The position numbers and the translations under genes are program-made. From an uncultured bacterium (GTDB lineage: Bacteria; Cyanobacteriota; Vampirovibrionia; Gastranaerophilales; Gastranaerophilaceae), in contig CABQIM010000022.1 in assembly GCA_902464375.1 (NCBI GenBank), forward strand, positions 1 through 21,569: a DNA stretch of 21,569 bases, read 5' to 3'. Below, piece by piece: positions 1 to 7,890 of the stretch (positions are counted from its first letter, which is position 1; every line of letters starts with the position of its first letter). A model generated the notes under the pieces. It searched no databases and was not told the origin of the DNA. It was given only the letters and a program-made list of their open reading frames with translations.

Positions 1-80
1 GGGTTAGGGTGGGGGCTTATTTATAGATATTGATGTTTTAAATGCACCCCTTAATCAACTTTACATTGTGTCATACTTTA

Positions 81-109
81 TTGAATTGAAACGATATTTA
101 AGATATTCT
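81..109 (+). promoter_or_regulatory. Probable sigma-70 promoter of minCDE
   Basis: A -35-like TTGAAT at 81-86 and a -10-like TATTCT at 104-109 are separated by 17 bp, in an AT-rich stretch ending 31 bp before the minC start. This is a consensus match by eye only. Other AT-rich boxes nearby could serve instead. Confidence 0.4.
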
Positions 110-140
110 TTAATTGTTGTAGATTATTTGGGAATTATAA

Positions 141-1148
141 ATGGAAAAAGGTTTTGTAGAAAATGGGTTCATTATAGACCTAAGTGATGCTAAAAACACT
201 ACGCAACTTGTGTTTGAGCTTAGTTCAATAATGGAACATCCAGATGTAAAAGGTAAAAATGTTTGTTTAAAATTAGGCAGTCTTGATTTAAAACAATCTC
301 AACTTCTTAGTATAAAAGCTTTGATTGAATCAATGGATGCCAATATTGCTTTTATTGATACAAATTCAGAACAAACAGAAGCTTCTGCTGTAAGTTTAGG
401 AATAATTATTTCTGAGATTTCTGACAATTCAGAAGCGGCAATTGTTTGCACTCCATCTGATGAGGTAAAAGAAGAAGCCGTTGTTATAAAAACAGAAGAA
501 CCTGTAGAAGAAAAGACTGAAGAAAATAAAACCGTAGAAGTTCATGCTGAAACTGAGGTCGCTACACAATCCGGTTCGATTGAAACTACTGACGGAATTG
601 AAGATATCTATGACGAACAATCTATGGAAGAATTATCTGAAATTATTCCATCAGAACATTTGAATAATGATTTTGAATCTTTAGCCGCAAACGAAGGCTT
701 GTTCAAAGCAGAAGATTCCAGCAAATACATTCTTCTGGATACCGGTGATGTATTGCCAGAAGGCGCAGAAGAAAACTCTGTTAATACAGAAAGTTTGCCA
801 ACATTGTACATAAACCAAACATTGCGTTCTGGACAAACAGTAAGCTATGAAGGAAATATTTTAATCATCGGTGATGCTCACCCGGGAAGTGAAATTGTTG
901 CAAGCGGTGATATCACAGTGTGGGGTATTTTGGGCGGTATCGCTCATGCCGGTTCACACGGAAACATAACTTCAAAAGTTAGAGCTCTAAAATTGAATGC
1001 AATCCAATTAAGAATTGCAGGATTGTACGCAAGACGTAACGATACATTAAATGTACCTTACGTTCAAAAAACTAATGAGTTTACCCCTGAAGAAGCTCAA
1101 ATTGAAGACGGAAAAATTGTTATTTATAAGAAATTAAGGAGAGATTAA
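141..1148 (+). CDS. minC: Septum site-determining protein MinC, with long acidic linker
   Basis: MinC inhibits FtsZ ring assembly away from midcell and is brought to the membrane by MinD. Residues from about 221 to the end form a clear MinC C-terminal beta-helix domain: the RSGQ motif follows LYINQTL, then come GDAHPGSEI, a glycine-rich GILGGIAHAGSHG run and the RIAGLY segment. Residues 1-100 fit the small N-terminal FtsZ-inhibitory domain but are poorly conserved. Between them, about residues 105-215 are very rich in Glu and Asp and low in hydrophobics, so the 335-aa protein is about 100 residues longer than E. coli MinC (231 aa). The ATG has only a weak GGGA site upstream. The stop overlaps the minD start by one base (TAATG), so translation is probably coupled. 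Confidence 0.93.
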   Translation: MEKGFVENGFIIDLSDAKNTTQLVFELSSIMEHPDVKGKNVCLKLGSLDLKQSQLLSIKALIESMDANIAFIDTNSEQTEASAVSLGIIISEISDNSEAAIVCTPSDEVKEEAVVIKTEEPVEEKTEENKTVEVHAETEVATQSGSIETTDGIEDIYDEQSMEELSEIIPSEHLNNDFESLAANEGLFKAEDSSKYILLDTGDVLPEGAEENSVNTESLPTLYINQTLRSGQTVSYEGNILIIGDAHPGSEIVASGDITVWGILGGIAHAGSHGNITSKVRALKLNAIQLRIAGLYARRNDTLNVPYVQKTNEFTPEEAQIEDGKIVIYKKLRRD

Positions 1149-1960
1149 TGACTGGTCGAGTAATAGTAATTACATCCGGAAAAGGCGGAGTAGGAAAAAC
1201 AACTACAAGTGCAAACATTGGTACTGCGCTTGCAAAAGCCGGATATAAAGTTGTCCTTATTGATACAGATTTAGGTTTAAGAAACCTTGATTTACTTTTA
1301 GGACTTGAAAATAGAATTGTATACACAATCGTTGACGTTATTGAAGAACGATGCAAACTAAAACAAGCATTGGTTAAAGATAAAAAGAATCCAAACCTTT
1401 CATTGCTTGCAGCAGCTCAAACAAGAGATAAAACCGCAGTTAACGCTGAACAGTTAAAAGAAATCTGCGACACATTGAAAGAAGAAAACGATTTTGTATT
1501 AGTAGACTGTCCGGCAGGTATCGAACAAGGTTTCCAAAACGCAGTTGCCGGAGCTAGCGAAGCAATCGTTGTTACAACTCCGGAAATGTCTGCTATTAGA
1601 GATGCTGATAGAATTATCGGTTTGTTGGAATCAAAAGAAGAAATCAAAAGTTATAAACTTCTTTTAAACAGAGTTCGTCCTAACTTGATTAAATCAAATG
1701 AAATGATGAGCGTTGATGATGTTGTTGAAATTCTTTCTTGCCAACTAGTTGGTATAATTCCTGAAGACACAGGCATTATCACTTCTACCAACAAAGGTGA
1801 GCCTATCGTTAATGACGAAAATGCTCTTGCCGGCAAAGCGTACAGAAACGTAGCACAAAGAATTTTAGGCGAAGAAGTTCCATTCTTGGACTTGGACGAA
1901 CCAAAAGGATTTGTAGCAAAAATTAAAAATGTATTTTCTAAATTGAAAGCGAAGGTGTAG
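1148..1960 (+). CDS. minD: Septum site-determining ATPase MinD
   Basis: MinD is the membrane-bound ATPase that recruits MinC and is released by MinE. The deviant Walker A motif SGKGGVGKTT is at residues 10-19, with signature Lys12 and Lys17. It is followed by the switch-like LIDTDLGLRNLD and, later, VLVDCPAGIE (Walker B region). The C-terminus (FVAKIKNVFSKLKAKV) is an amphipathic Lys/Phe-rich helix, the usual MinD membrane-targeting sequence. Length (270 aa) matches E. coli MinD. A strong AAGGAG site about 6 bp before the ATG supports this start, and the gene overlaps the minC stop by one base. Identification is essentially certain. Confidence 0.97.
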   Translation: MTGRVIVITSGKGGVGKTTTSANIGTALAKAGYKVVLIDTDLGLRNLDLLLGLENRIVYTIVDVIEERCKLKQALVKDKKNPNLSLLAAAQTRDKTAVNAEQLKEICDTLKEENDFVLVDCPAGIEQGFQNAVAGASEAIVVTTPEMSAIRDADRIIGLLESKEEIKSYKLLLNRVRPNLIKSNEMMSVDDVVEILSCQLVGIIPEDTGIITSTNKGEPIVNDENALAGKAYRNVAQRILGEEVPFLDLDEPKGFVAKIKNVFSKLKAKV

Positions 1961-1961
1961 G

Positions 1962-2480
1962 ATGGGACTTTTCTCTGATATTTATAATACAGTGGCTAAG
2001 TTCTTCCGCCCTCAAGAAGAACAGGGTGATGCTTCAAAATCTGTTGCAACTAACAGATTAAAATTAGTTTTAATGCAAGACAGAACTAATTTAACTCCAA
2101 AAATTTTGGAACAAATGCGCGGCGAATTGATAGATTTGTTATCTCGTTATGTTGAGTTGGATAAAGAACTTTTGGAATTAAATTTTGAACACGAAGGCGA
2201 TCAAGTTGCATTAATGCTTTCAATTCCTGTTATTAGAGCAAAAGATGAAGAAGAAATCGAAGCTGCTCTAAAAGCGGAAGCAGAAAAGCTTGAAGAGAAA
2301 GCTGAAGAAATCAGCGCAAAATCTGAAGATGAAGAAAACGCAGAAGATAGTTCTGAAGAAGATTCTCCTCAAGATGAAAATAATGAACCTGAAACAAAAT
2401 CACAAGCTGTATCAACTCCTGAAGGAATGAACCCTAGCGAAAAAGAAGAAAATTCTGAAGAAGGAATTGAAGCAAAATAG
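1962..2480 (+). CDS. minE: Cell division topological specificity factor MinE, with acidic C-terminal extension
   Basis: MinE stimulates the MinD ATPase and drives Min patterning. The N-terminus (MGLFSDIYNTVAKFF) is a plausible amphipathic membrane helix. ATNRLKLVLMQDRTNLTP is the MinD-contacting helix/strand, and the topological-specificity domain follows (LIDLLSRYVELDKELLELN through VALMLSIPV, to about residue 92). Typical MinE ends there at roughly 88-90 aa. Here about 80 more residues follow, almost all Glu, Asp, Ser, Lys, Asn and Pro, predicted disordered and strongly acidic. The gene begins one base after the minD stop, and its ribosome-binding site (GAAGG) lies in the last minD codons, so the three genes are one coupled operon. 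Confidence 0.93.
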   Translation: MGLFSDIYNTVAKFFRPQEEQGDASKSVATNRLKLVLMQDRTNLTPKILEQMRGELIDLLSRYVELDKELLELNFEHEGDQVALMLSIPVIRAKDEEEIEAALKAEAEKLEEKAEEISAKSEDEENAEDSSEEDSPQDENNEPETKSQAVSTPEGMNPSEKEENSEEGIEAK

Positions 2481-2507
2481 ATAGTTATTAGGTGGAACCA
2501 AATAAAC

Positions 2508-2635
2508 ATTAACACCCACCCGCATTCGTAACTTTCGCAAAGTTCAAGAACGACTGCGACCTCCCTAGCAAGGGCGGTTAGCGTGATAATAGGTTTAAAA
2601 ACAAAAGACTGGGTTAAGTAAACCCAGTCTTTTGT
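2508..2635 (+). ncRNA. Candidate structured RNA after minE, ending in the terminator
   Basis: The bases fold by eye into a three-way junction. P1 is 2508-2515 with 2583-2590 (7 of 8 pairs). P2 is 2521-2529 with 2550-2558 (8 of 9 pairs), enclosing a perfect hairpin AACTTT-CGC-AAAGTT at 2530-2544. P3 is 2559-2566 with 2571-2578 and an AGCA loop (7 of 8 pairs). A perfect terminator follows at 2601-2635. The arms are more GC-rich than the surroundings. It could be a structured 3' UTR of minCDE, a processed small RNA or an unassigned RNA element. No hammerhead core (CTGANGA and GAAA) or other known class was recognised, and strand is assumed from the terminator and operon direction. Confidence 0.35.
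2601..2635. terminator. Bidirectional intrinsic terminator between minE and the ferritin-like gene
   Basis: A perfect 15-bp inverted repeat (ACAAAAGACTGGGTT at 2601-2615, complement at 2621-2635) surrounds the 5-base loop AAGTA. The A-rich outer left arm and T-rich outer right arm give a U-tract on either strand. It sits between convergent genes and ends 3 bp before the stop codon of the minus-strand gene. Confidence 0.9.
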
Positions 2636-2638
2636 TAC

Positions 2639-3958
2639 CTAAATTAGTTTCTTTCTTTTATCTTTACCCTTATGATGTTTTTCAATCATTCTTTCTAACT
2701 CTTCAGGCATTACAGTATTTTCAGCGACAGCCTTTGGCTGCAATCCTTTTTCAAGAATATCAACTTCTTTAGCCTTAAGTTCTTCACTTGCAGCTACAAT
2801 ATCTCTATCGTGGAATATTTCTGCCAAGCGGATTGCGTTTTCAGAAGGAGAACTTACCTCATTTTGTTTTTCTTGAACCTTGTAACTTGGCCAATCTTCT
2901 GCAAGTTCTTTTATTACAGTAAATTTTCCACCAGATTCCAAGCGCTTATCAACTTCTTTTTCTAGAACTTTTTGTACATAATCTTTTTGGCTCTTAAATC
3001 GACAAGGTATCACAATGTCATTACCAATAATTTCTTCCGGATCACGCATTTCGTATTTCTTAAACAAATCTGCTGCAACTTGCAAGTGTCCAAGTTCTAT
3101 ATCAAGGAACAATTCCCAGATTTTTTTAATCCTTGCATCAGTTTCATCCTCGACACAAGTATAATAGTTACAAACTTCTGTAAATTCATGAATCAAGAAT
3201 TTTTCCCACATAGTTTCTGTAGGGTCAATCAAAGATTCATACATGGTTACGTGTTCTTCTTCAACATCTTTAATCTCTGCATAAGTTTCTCTAAGAACAT
3301 GATTACCATACATAAAACCGTGCTCTGCGTAATAATTATGCGTTTGCTGTTCACCTGATAATAAAGTTAAAATGTTAACTTTAGTTTGCGGATGAGCAGT
3401 CTTTTTCTCATAGTGTTTACGTATTCTTAAACCATTGTCATTATGGTGGTGCTGTGTTGGTCTGCCGATTATTACATCTGTATTACCTTGTACAATCTCA
3501 TTTGGTTTAATTCCTTCTTCCATATACGCAAACTGACTGTATCTGTAAAGATGATCAAAATCTTCTAACAAACCAAAATCAAAAGTCTCCTTAACATATT
3601 TGTCTGGTTCGTTTTGCGCCATCCAAGCTGTCAAATCTACTGCCACCTGTTCATATGCTAATGTCGTTTCCAAAACAGATTGGTCTGCCGGCCCCATCCA
3701 GTTGGCAGTTGCTTGTTGAGAATCTTCAATTCTGCTTATTGCTGCAATAAGTTCTTTATCGTTATTGTTCGGCATAAATCTATTCATTTGGTGTTTAAAA
3801 CCCCAAGCCTCAACCTCTATACCATTCATCAGAATTTGTCGTGTTCTTGTATAACAATCGACCTCTGTTTTATTATAAGGTTTACCTACAATTTGATGCC
3901 AATTTCTTATTTGTTTTGAAATCGCAATTCCCTTTTCTTTTAACGGATTAAATCCCAT
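2639..3958 (-). CDS. Ferritin-like (diiron four-helix-bundle) protein, uncharacterised
   Basis: A 439-aa soluble protein with no signal peptide and no membrane segment. It has the spacing of carboxylate/His metal ligands seen in ferritin-like diiron proteins: Glu103 in AYEQVAVDL, DFDH at 133-136, E233xxH236 (EEEH), Glu258/Glu261 (HEFTE) and E288xxH291 (ELGH). An HHHND cluster lies near residue 170. The last 90 residues are charged and probably a flexible tail ending in KGKDKRKKLI. Known members of the superfamily include rubrerythrins, ferritins and diiron oxygenases, and I cannot choose between these. A strong ribosome-binding site (AAAGGTAGGAA) precedes the ATG. A small hairpin (3975-3987) lies just upstream of it. 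The gene follows the oxoamine synthase by 106 bp with no clear terminator between them, so co-transcription is possible. Confidence 0.55.
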   Translation of the reverse strand: MGFNPLKEKGIAISKQIRNWHQIVGKPYNKTEVDCYTRTRQILMNGIEVEAWGFKHQMNRFMPNNNDKELIAAISRIEDSQQATANWMGPADQSVLETTLAYEQVAVDLTAWMAQNEPDKYVKETFDFGLLEDFDHLYRYSQFAYMEEGIKPNEIVQGNTDVIIGRPTQHHHNDNGLRIRKHYEKKTAHPQTKVNILTLLSGEQQTHNYYAEHGFMYGNHVLRETYAEIKDVEEEHVTMYESLIDPTETMWEKFLIHEFTEVCNYYTCVEDETDARIKKIWELFLDIELGHLQVAADLFKKYEMRDPEEIIGNDIVIPCRFKSQKDYVQKVLEKEVDKRLESGGKFTVIKELAEDWPSYKVQEKQNEVSSPSENAIRLAEIFHDRDIVAASEELKAKEVDILEKGLQPKAVAENTVMPEELERMIEKHHKGKDKRKKLI

Positions 3959-4064
3959 TTATTCCTACCTTTCCGCAGATTTTCTGCTTTATGATAGTAA
4001 AATAGGCAAATAGAAATTTAATTACCATATCGGACAGAGTCGACTGGTTATTTTTTGAGAAACA

Positions 4065-5342
4065 TTAATGAATCAGCCCATATTCCCGACCCAAGTCTGA
4101 TATTATTTCAACAGCCTTATCAATCTGTTTAAAAGTTAAATCTTTCATTGTACATAATCTCAAACGACACTCCTTTCTTCTTACGGCAGGATACGTAACG
4201 ATATTTACATACACACCACGCTGTCTTAATTTTTCATACATTTCAAAAAGAACAGGTTCGCTATATATCATAACCGGTACAACGGCTGATTGAGAATGAC
4301 CGATATCAAAGCCTTTTTCTACAAGTTTTGATTTTAAATATTCTGTATTTTCCCAAAGTTTTTTTCTACCGGCATTATCAGTTTCTAACAATTTGAAAAC
4401 TTCATTCAATCCCCCAGCAACAGAAGCTGGAAGAGCTGTTGAGAAGAAATAGCTTCTAGCATACAATCTCAAATATTGAACAATTTGTCTTGAAGCCGCG
4501 CAATAACCGCCCAAACCTCCAGGACCTTTGCTCAACATACCAACATTAAGGTCGATTTTATCCATTACACCAAAGTGTTCTGAAGTACCACGGCCGGTAG
4601 GACCTACAACACCAACACCATGAGCATCATCAACCATAATTCTACAATTATATTTTTCCGCAAGTTCTACAATTTTATCAAGTGGTGCCATATCACCATC
4701 CATAGAAAATACACCATCTGTAATAATTAAACGACCAGTTTTTTCGTCCGGTATTCTAGAAAGAATTCTTTCTAACCCTTTCATATCACGATGAGGAAAT
4801 ACTTTTATTTCTGCACCTGATAGCATACAACCGTCGAAAATTGAAGCGTGGTTAGCTGCATCATTAATAATGACATCATTTTTCCCGCATAAAGCAGATA
4901 CAATACCAATATTAGCACCATAACCGCTAGGAAAAACTATTGCATCTTCTGCACCATAGAAATTAGCTATACGTTTTTCTAATTCTTTATGGATATCAGT
5001 GATACCGGCATAATTTGAAACAGCACCCATACCATAACCGAATTTTTCAAGCGCTTGTCTTGCACCTTCCATAACCTGAGGGTGTGTAGAAAGGTTTAGG
5101 TAGGAATTTGAGCCTAGCATAATAACATTATGCACGCTTCCGTCTTTTTCTCTAATTCCTGATTCCGGCTGAACTTTATTCATTGTAACCATGCCTAAAG
5201 CTTCATTTCCAGTCATAATACCGCTTGAAAGGACTTCGTCCAAACGATTCGTTTTATCAAATAAATCTTCACCTTCTAAAGTATCTACAAAATTTTCAAA
5301 TTTCAAATTCATAAAATCTTTATTTTGTTCAGCTGAAACCAC
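4065..5342 (-). CDS. PLP-dependent alpha-oxoamine synthase (Kbl/BioF/serine palmitoyltransferase family)
   Basis: Members condense an amino acid with an acyl-CoA and release CO2. The fold-type I signature is complete: GSNSYLNLS, the substrate-contact segment DIHKELEKRI, NDAANHASIFDG with His165 stacking on PLP, DDAHGVGVVG (Asp238/Asp239 and His241), and the Schiff-base lysine in MLSKGPGGLGGY (Lys272). The family averages about 400 aa; this has 425, with an extra 45 residues at the N-terminus. The start taken is a GTG preceded by AAAGGA about 7 bp away. The next ATG (residue 11) has no such site. No biotin, threonine-degradation or sphingolipid genes lie nearby, so the substrate (BioF, Kbl or Spt-like) is not decided. 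A promoter is visible upstream. Confidence 0.82.
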   Translation of the reverse strand: MVSAEQNKDFMNLKFENFVDTLEGEDLFDKTNRLDEVLSSGIMTGNEALGMVTMNKVQPESGIREKDGSVHNVIMLGSNSYLNLSTHPQVMEGARQALEKFGYGMGAVSNYAGITDIHKELEKRIANFYGAEDAIVFPSGYGANIGIVSALCGKNDVIINDAANHASIFDGCMLSGAEIKVFPHRDMKGLERILSRIPDEKTGRLIITDGVFSMDGDMAPLDKIVELAEKYNCRIMVDDAHGVGVVGPTGRGTSEHFGVMDKIDLNVGMLSKGPGGLGGYCAASRQIVQYLRLYARSYFFSTALPASVAGGLNEVFKLLETDNAGRKKLWENTEYLKSKLVEKGFDIGHSQSAVVPVMIYSEPVLFEMYEKLRQRGVYVNIVTYPAVRRKECRLRLCTMKDLTFKQIDKAVEIISDLGREYGLIH

Positions 5343-5389
5343 TTTTTTATCCTTTCTTTTATTTATACTATCACTTAAGAAAATTATAA

Positions 5390-5418
5390 ATTATTGAAAA
5401 TTCTCAAAAACGTGACAA
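5390..5418 (-). promoter_or_regulatory. Probable sigma-70 promoter of the oxoamine synthase gene
   Basis: Read on the minus strand, TTGTCA (5418-5413) and AATAAT (5395-5390) are separated by exactly 17 bp, about 48 bp upstream of the GTG start. This suggests that the synthase gene, and perhaps the ferritin-like gene, is transcribed separately from the LysR gene. Confidence 0.45.
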
Positions 5419-5462
5419 AAGTCATAATATAAAAAAATAAAAAGAATACAATACAGAGTTGG

Positions 5463-6341
5463 TTAATTTATCTTTTTGAACAATTCCAAAAATTTTACAG
5501 CCGGTTGTACTAAATATTTATCTTTTTTATAAAAAATCGCAAATTCTCTTTTAAAATTATATCCCTTAATCTTTTTATAAATAACATTCTCCTGCTCAGG
5601 GAAATATTTGATAAATAATTCCGGTAAAAATGAAGCTCCTAACCCTTCATTAATCATAGAATAAATTGTTTCCGCATTATGACATTCAATTATTGCCTTA
5701 GGGGTAAATCCGTTTTCTTCACACAAAGATTTGAGGTATTTACTCAATGCTAATTGTTCAGGAAAAATTATAAAATTTCTGTCTTGAAACTCTTTTATAT
5801 CAATCTCATCGCCTTTGCAATCTATTCCCCAATTCTTAGGATATGTTGCAAAAACCGTTTCATTACAAATATGTTCCGCTTTATATATCAAACTATCCGG
5901 ATTTTCTGTACCCAAATAAAAATCAATCTTATCTTCTTCTAACATTTGTTTTAGAATAAAAGTCGGATATTCCTCTATTTTGATATAACAATTTGGATAT
6001 TCTTCGTGCAATTCCTTCAAAATTTTTGGCATAAAACAATAACACCTGTGAGATGGAATACCAATTACGATATAAGTTTTTGATTGGCTGGAAATATCAG
6101 ACATTTCTATTTCTAATTCGCTAATCTCAGAAATAATTCTTTTTGCTTTTGTGATAAAAATTTCGCCGGCATGAGTTAACTTAATCGGATTTCTTTCAAA
6201 AATTTCAACCCCAAGTTCTTCTTCCAAAAGCTTTATGCTTTTACTCAAAGAAGGCTGCGATATAAATAACTTTTTTGCAGCATTAGTAAAATTTTTTTCT
6301 TCCGCTACAACTAACACTTGTTTTATCTGATTAAAATTCAT
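5463..6341 (-). CDS. LysR-type transcriptional regulator
   Basis: The N-terminal 60 residues are a classic LysR winged helix-turn-helix (MNFNQIKQVLVVAEEKNFTN, then AAKKLFISQPSLSKSIKLLE and LGVEIFERN). The remaining 230 residues form a periplasmic-binding-protein-like effector domain beginning near YIVIGIPSHRC. Length from the chosen ATG is 292 aa, normal for the family. An in-frame GTG 36 bases upstream would add MAILYLFCYDCV, which does not belong to the family, so the ATG is preferred although neither start has a clear ribosome-binding site. The gene is divergent from the efflux operon across a 130-bp control region with a LysR-type dyad, so it probably regulates that operon and itself. The inducer is unknown. 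Confidence 0.9.
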   Translation of the reverse strand: MNFNQIKQVLVVAEEKNFTNAAKKLFISQPSLSKSIKLLEEELGVEIFERNPIKLTHAGEIFITKAKRIISEISELEIEMSDISSQSKTYIVIGIPSHRCYCFMPKILKELHEEYPNCYIKIEEYPTFILKQMLEEDKIDFYLGTENPDSLIYKAEHICNETVFATYPKNWGIDCKGDEIDIKEFQDRNFIIFPEQLALSKYLKSLCEENGFTPKAIIECHNAETIYSMINEGLGASFLPELFIKYFPEQENVIYKKIKGYNFKREFAIFYKKDKYLVQPAVKFLELFKKIN

Positions 6342-6380
6342 AACACAATCATAACAAAAAAGATATAAAATAGCCACAAT

Positions 6381-6424
6381 ACTATAGATAAAAACTATAG
6401 TGACTATAATATATTAATATTATA
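6381..6424. promoter_or_regulatory. Divergent control region with LysR-type operator and TATAAT palindrome
   Basis: A perfect interrupted dyad, ACTATAG-N7-CTATAGT (6381-6401), contains the T-N11-A core typical of LysR-family binding sites. Immediately next to it, TATAATAT-ATTA-ATATTATA (6405-6424) is a perfect palindrome offering a TATAAT -10 box on each strand. The dyad would overlap the -35 position of a rightward promoter using the -10 at 6405-6410, as expected for activation by a LysR protein. Confidence 0.55.
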
Positions 6425-6471
6425 CATTTGTACATTGTTATTCTATACTTATATCATCAAGGGATTAGAAC

Positions 6472-7890
6472 GTGAAAAAGATAATTGCAATTTTAATATT
6501 AAGTGTGTTTGTAATGCCAGTATTTGCCCAAGAAGTTACAGACACACACCAAGCTATAAAAATAGAAAGACAAAAGAAACAACCGGAAAGAAAATTTGAA
6601 TTAGAACCATATTGGGAAAATTATGACGATAATGTTCTTAATGGTTACATAGAAGAAGCTTTGGAAAACAATTTGAGTATAAAAATGGCGGAAGCTCGAA
6701 TTAAAGAATCAGAAGCTATTTTGGGAACAATCAATGCTCAAAGATTACCGCAATTGAGTATTAACCCAAGTATTTACCCATACAAAACTATTTCACGTTG
6801 GACAGGCAAATATGGCAGCGGCTATCTTACGTACTTTCCACTTCTATTAAACTGGGAACTTGATATTTTCGGAAAAATTGCAGACAAAGTTCAAGCGTCC
6901 AAAATGGGAGTTAAAATCAGTAAAAGCGACTTGGATATTGCCAGATTATCTTTATCTTCGGAAGTCGCAGCCTCTTATTTTAACATTATTGCCGACGATA
7001 AACTAATAACGAACCAAGAAGAAATTGTCGCAAATTTGGAAGAAACAATAAAGCTAAAACGACAACTATATGATGGTGGAATAATCCCTTATGATAATCT
7101 ATACACAAGTGAATACGAACTTGTAACCCAAAGAAATCAGCTTAATACATTGTTAAGACAAAGAGAAATTCTACTTCACCAATTTGCAGTTTTGAGAGGA
7201 GTTTCTCCTGACGGCGATAATAATATCCAAAGAAGCACTCCGGATACGATTGCATTTCCATTCAGTGTAGATGCAGATATTCCTTCTGATTATTTATTCA
7301 ATCGTCCTGATGTTATGCAAGCTGAATATGGAATCAAGAAAGTTGCATATGATGTTAAAGCCGCAAAAAAAGCCTTCTTGCCATCCATAAACCTGAATGA
7401 AGTTATCGGTTTTGAAAGTATAAAAGCAGGACGTTTATTTAATTGGGACAGCACAGTTTATCAATTAGGTGCAGGTCTATTATTTGATTTGTATACCGGT
7501 GGATACAAAATGTCGTATTTGAAATATAATAAGGCACTCGCAGTTGAAAAATTACACCAATATAATAACGTACTATTAAACGCAGTTTGCGAAACAGAAA
7601 ATGCTCTTTCCAGCTACAGGGCTGACTATAATTCTTATAACGAGTTTAAAAACGCCATAGCGAAGTCAGAGCACTATTTTAAGGTTACTAATATTCGGTA
7701 TACAAATGGTACCGGAAATAAGATTGATGAACTAGCAGCAAGAAGACAATTTTTGATTAATGAGAACTCTATGTATTTATCAAAAACCAGTGCTCTAGTT
7801 GATACAATAAATATTTATAAAGCGTTAGGCAGCAAGGGTGAATACAATCCGACATTAGAAGAGAACAATAAAGGGGATAATAATTTATGA
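6472..7890 (+). CDS. Outer-membrane efflux factor, TolC/NodT type
   Basis: This is the outer-membrane channel of a tripartite efflux pump. An N-terminal signal peptide is plain (KK, then IIAILILSVFVMPVF, cleavage after FAQ or near it), with no lipobox cysteine. The body (472 aa) has the repeated outer-membrane-factor helices: EALENNLSIKMAEARIKESEA, VAASYFNIIA and LKRQLYDGGIIPYDNL in the first half, and RPDVMQAEYGIKKV and FLPSINLNEVIGF at the start of the second. The start is GTG with an AAGGGA ribosome-binding site 7 bp upstream. The stop overlaps the pump gene start (ATGA). Being first in the operon is unusual, since the adaptor usually comes first. Confidence 0.88.
   Translation: MKKIIAILILSVFVMPVFAQEVTDTHQAIKIERQKKQPERKFELEPYWENYDDNVLNGYIEEALENNLSIKMAEARIKESEAILGTINAQRLPQLSINPSIYPYKTISRWTGKYGSGYLTYFPLLLNWELDIFGKIADKVQASKMGVKISKSDLDIARLSLSSEVAASYFNIIADDKLITNQEEIVANLEETIKLKRQLYDGGIIPYDNLYTSEYELVTQRNQLNTLLRQREILLHQFAVLRGVSPDGDNNIQRSTPDTIAFPFSVDADIPSDYLFNRPDVMQAEYGIKKVAYDVKAAKKAFLPSINLNEVIGFESIKAGRLFNWDSTVYQLGAGLLFDLYTGGYKMSYLKYNKALAVEKLHQYNNVLLNAVCETENALSSYRADYNSYNEFKNAIAKSEHYFKVTNIRYTNGTGNKIDELAARRQFLINENSMYLSKTSALVDTINIYKALGSKGEYNPTLEENNKGDNNL

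Noticed and set aside
1..15. Telomere-like GGGTTAGGG and possible G-quadruplex
   Set aside because: There is a single short occurrence at the window edge with only three separate G-runs. Most likely chance, or part of a weak hairpin with CACCCC near 46.
2508..2590. Hammerhead ribozyme or tRNA fragment
   Set aside because: No CTGANGA/GAAA core on either strand, and no T-loop GTTCRANNC or acceptor pairing of tRNA size.
2972..3358. 128-codon open frame on the plus strand
   Set aside because: It lies antisense inside the ferritin-like gene, has no ribosome-binding site and has the Phe/Ile-rich composition of a reverse-strand shadow.
6342..6377. GTG start giving a 304-aa LysR protein
   Set aside because: The extra 12 residues do not fit the family N-terminus, and the GTG has no ribosome-binding site. 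The ATG at 6341 begins exactly at the conserved helix-turn-helix.
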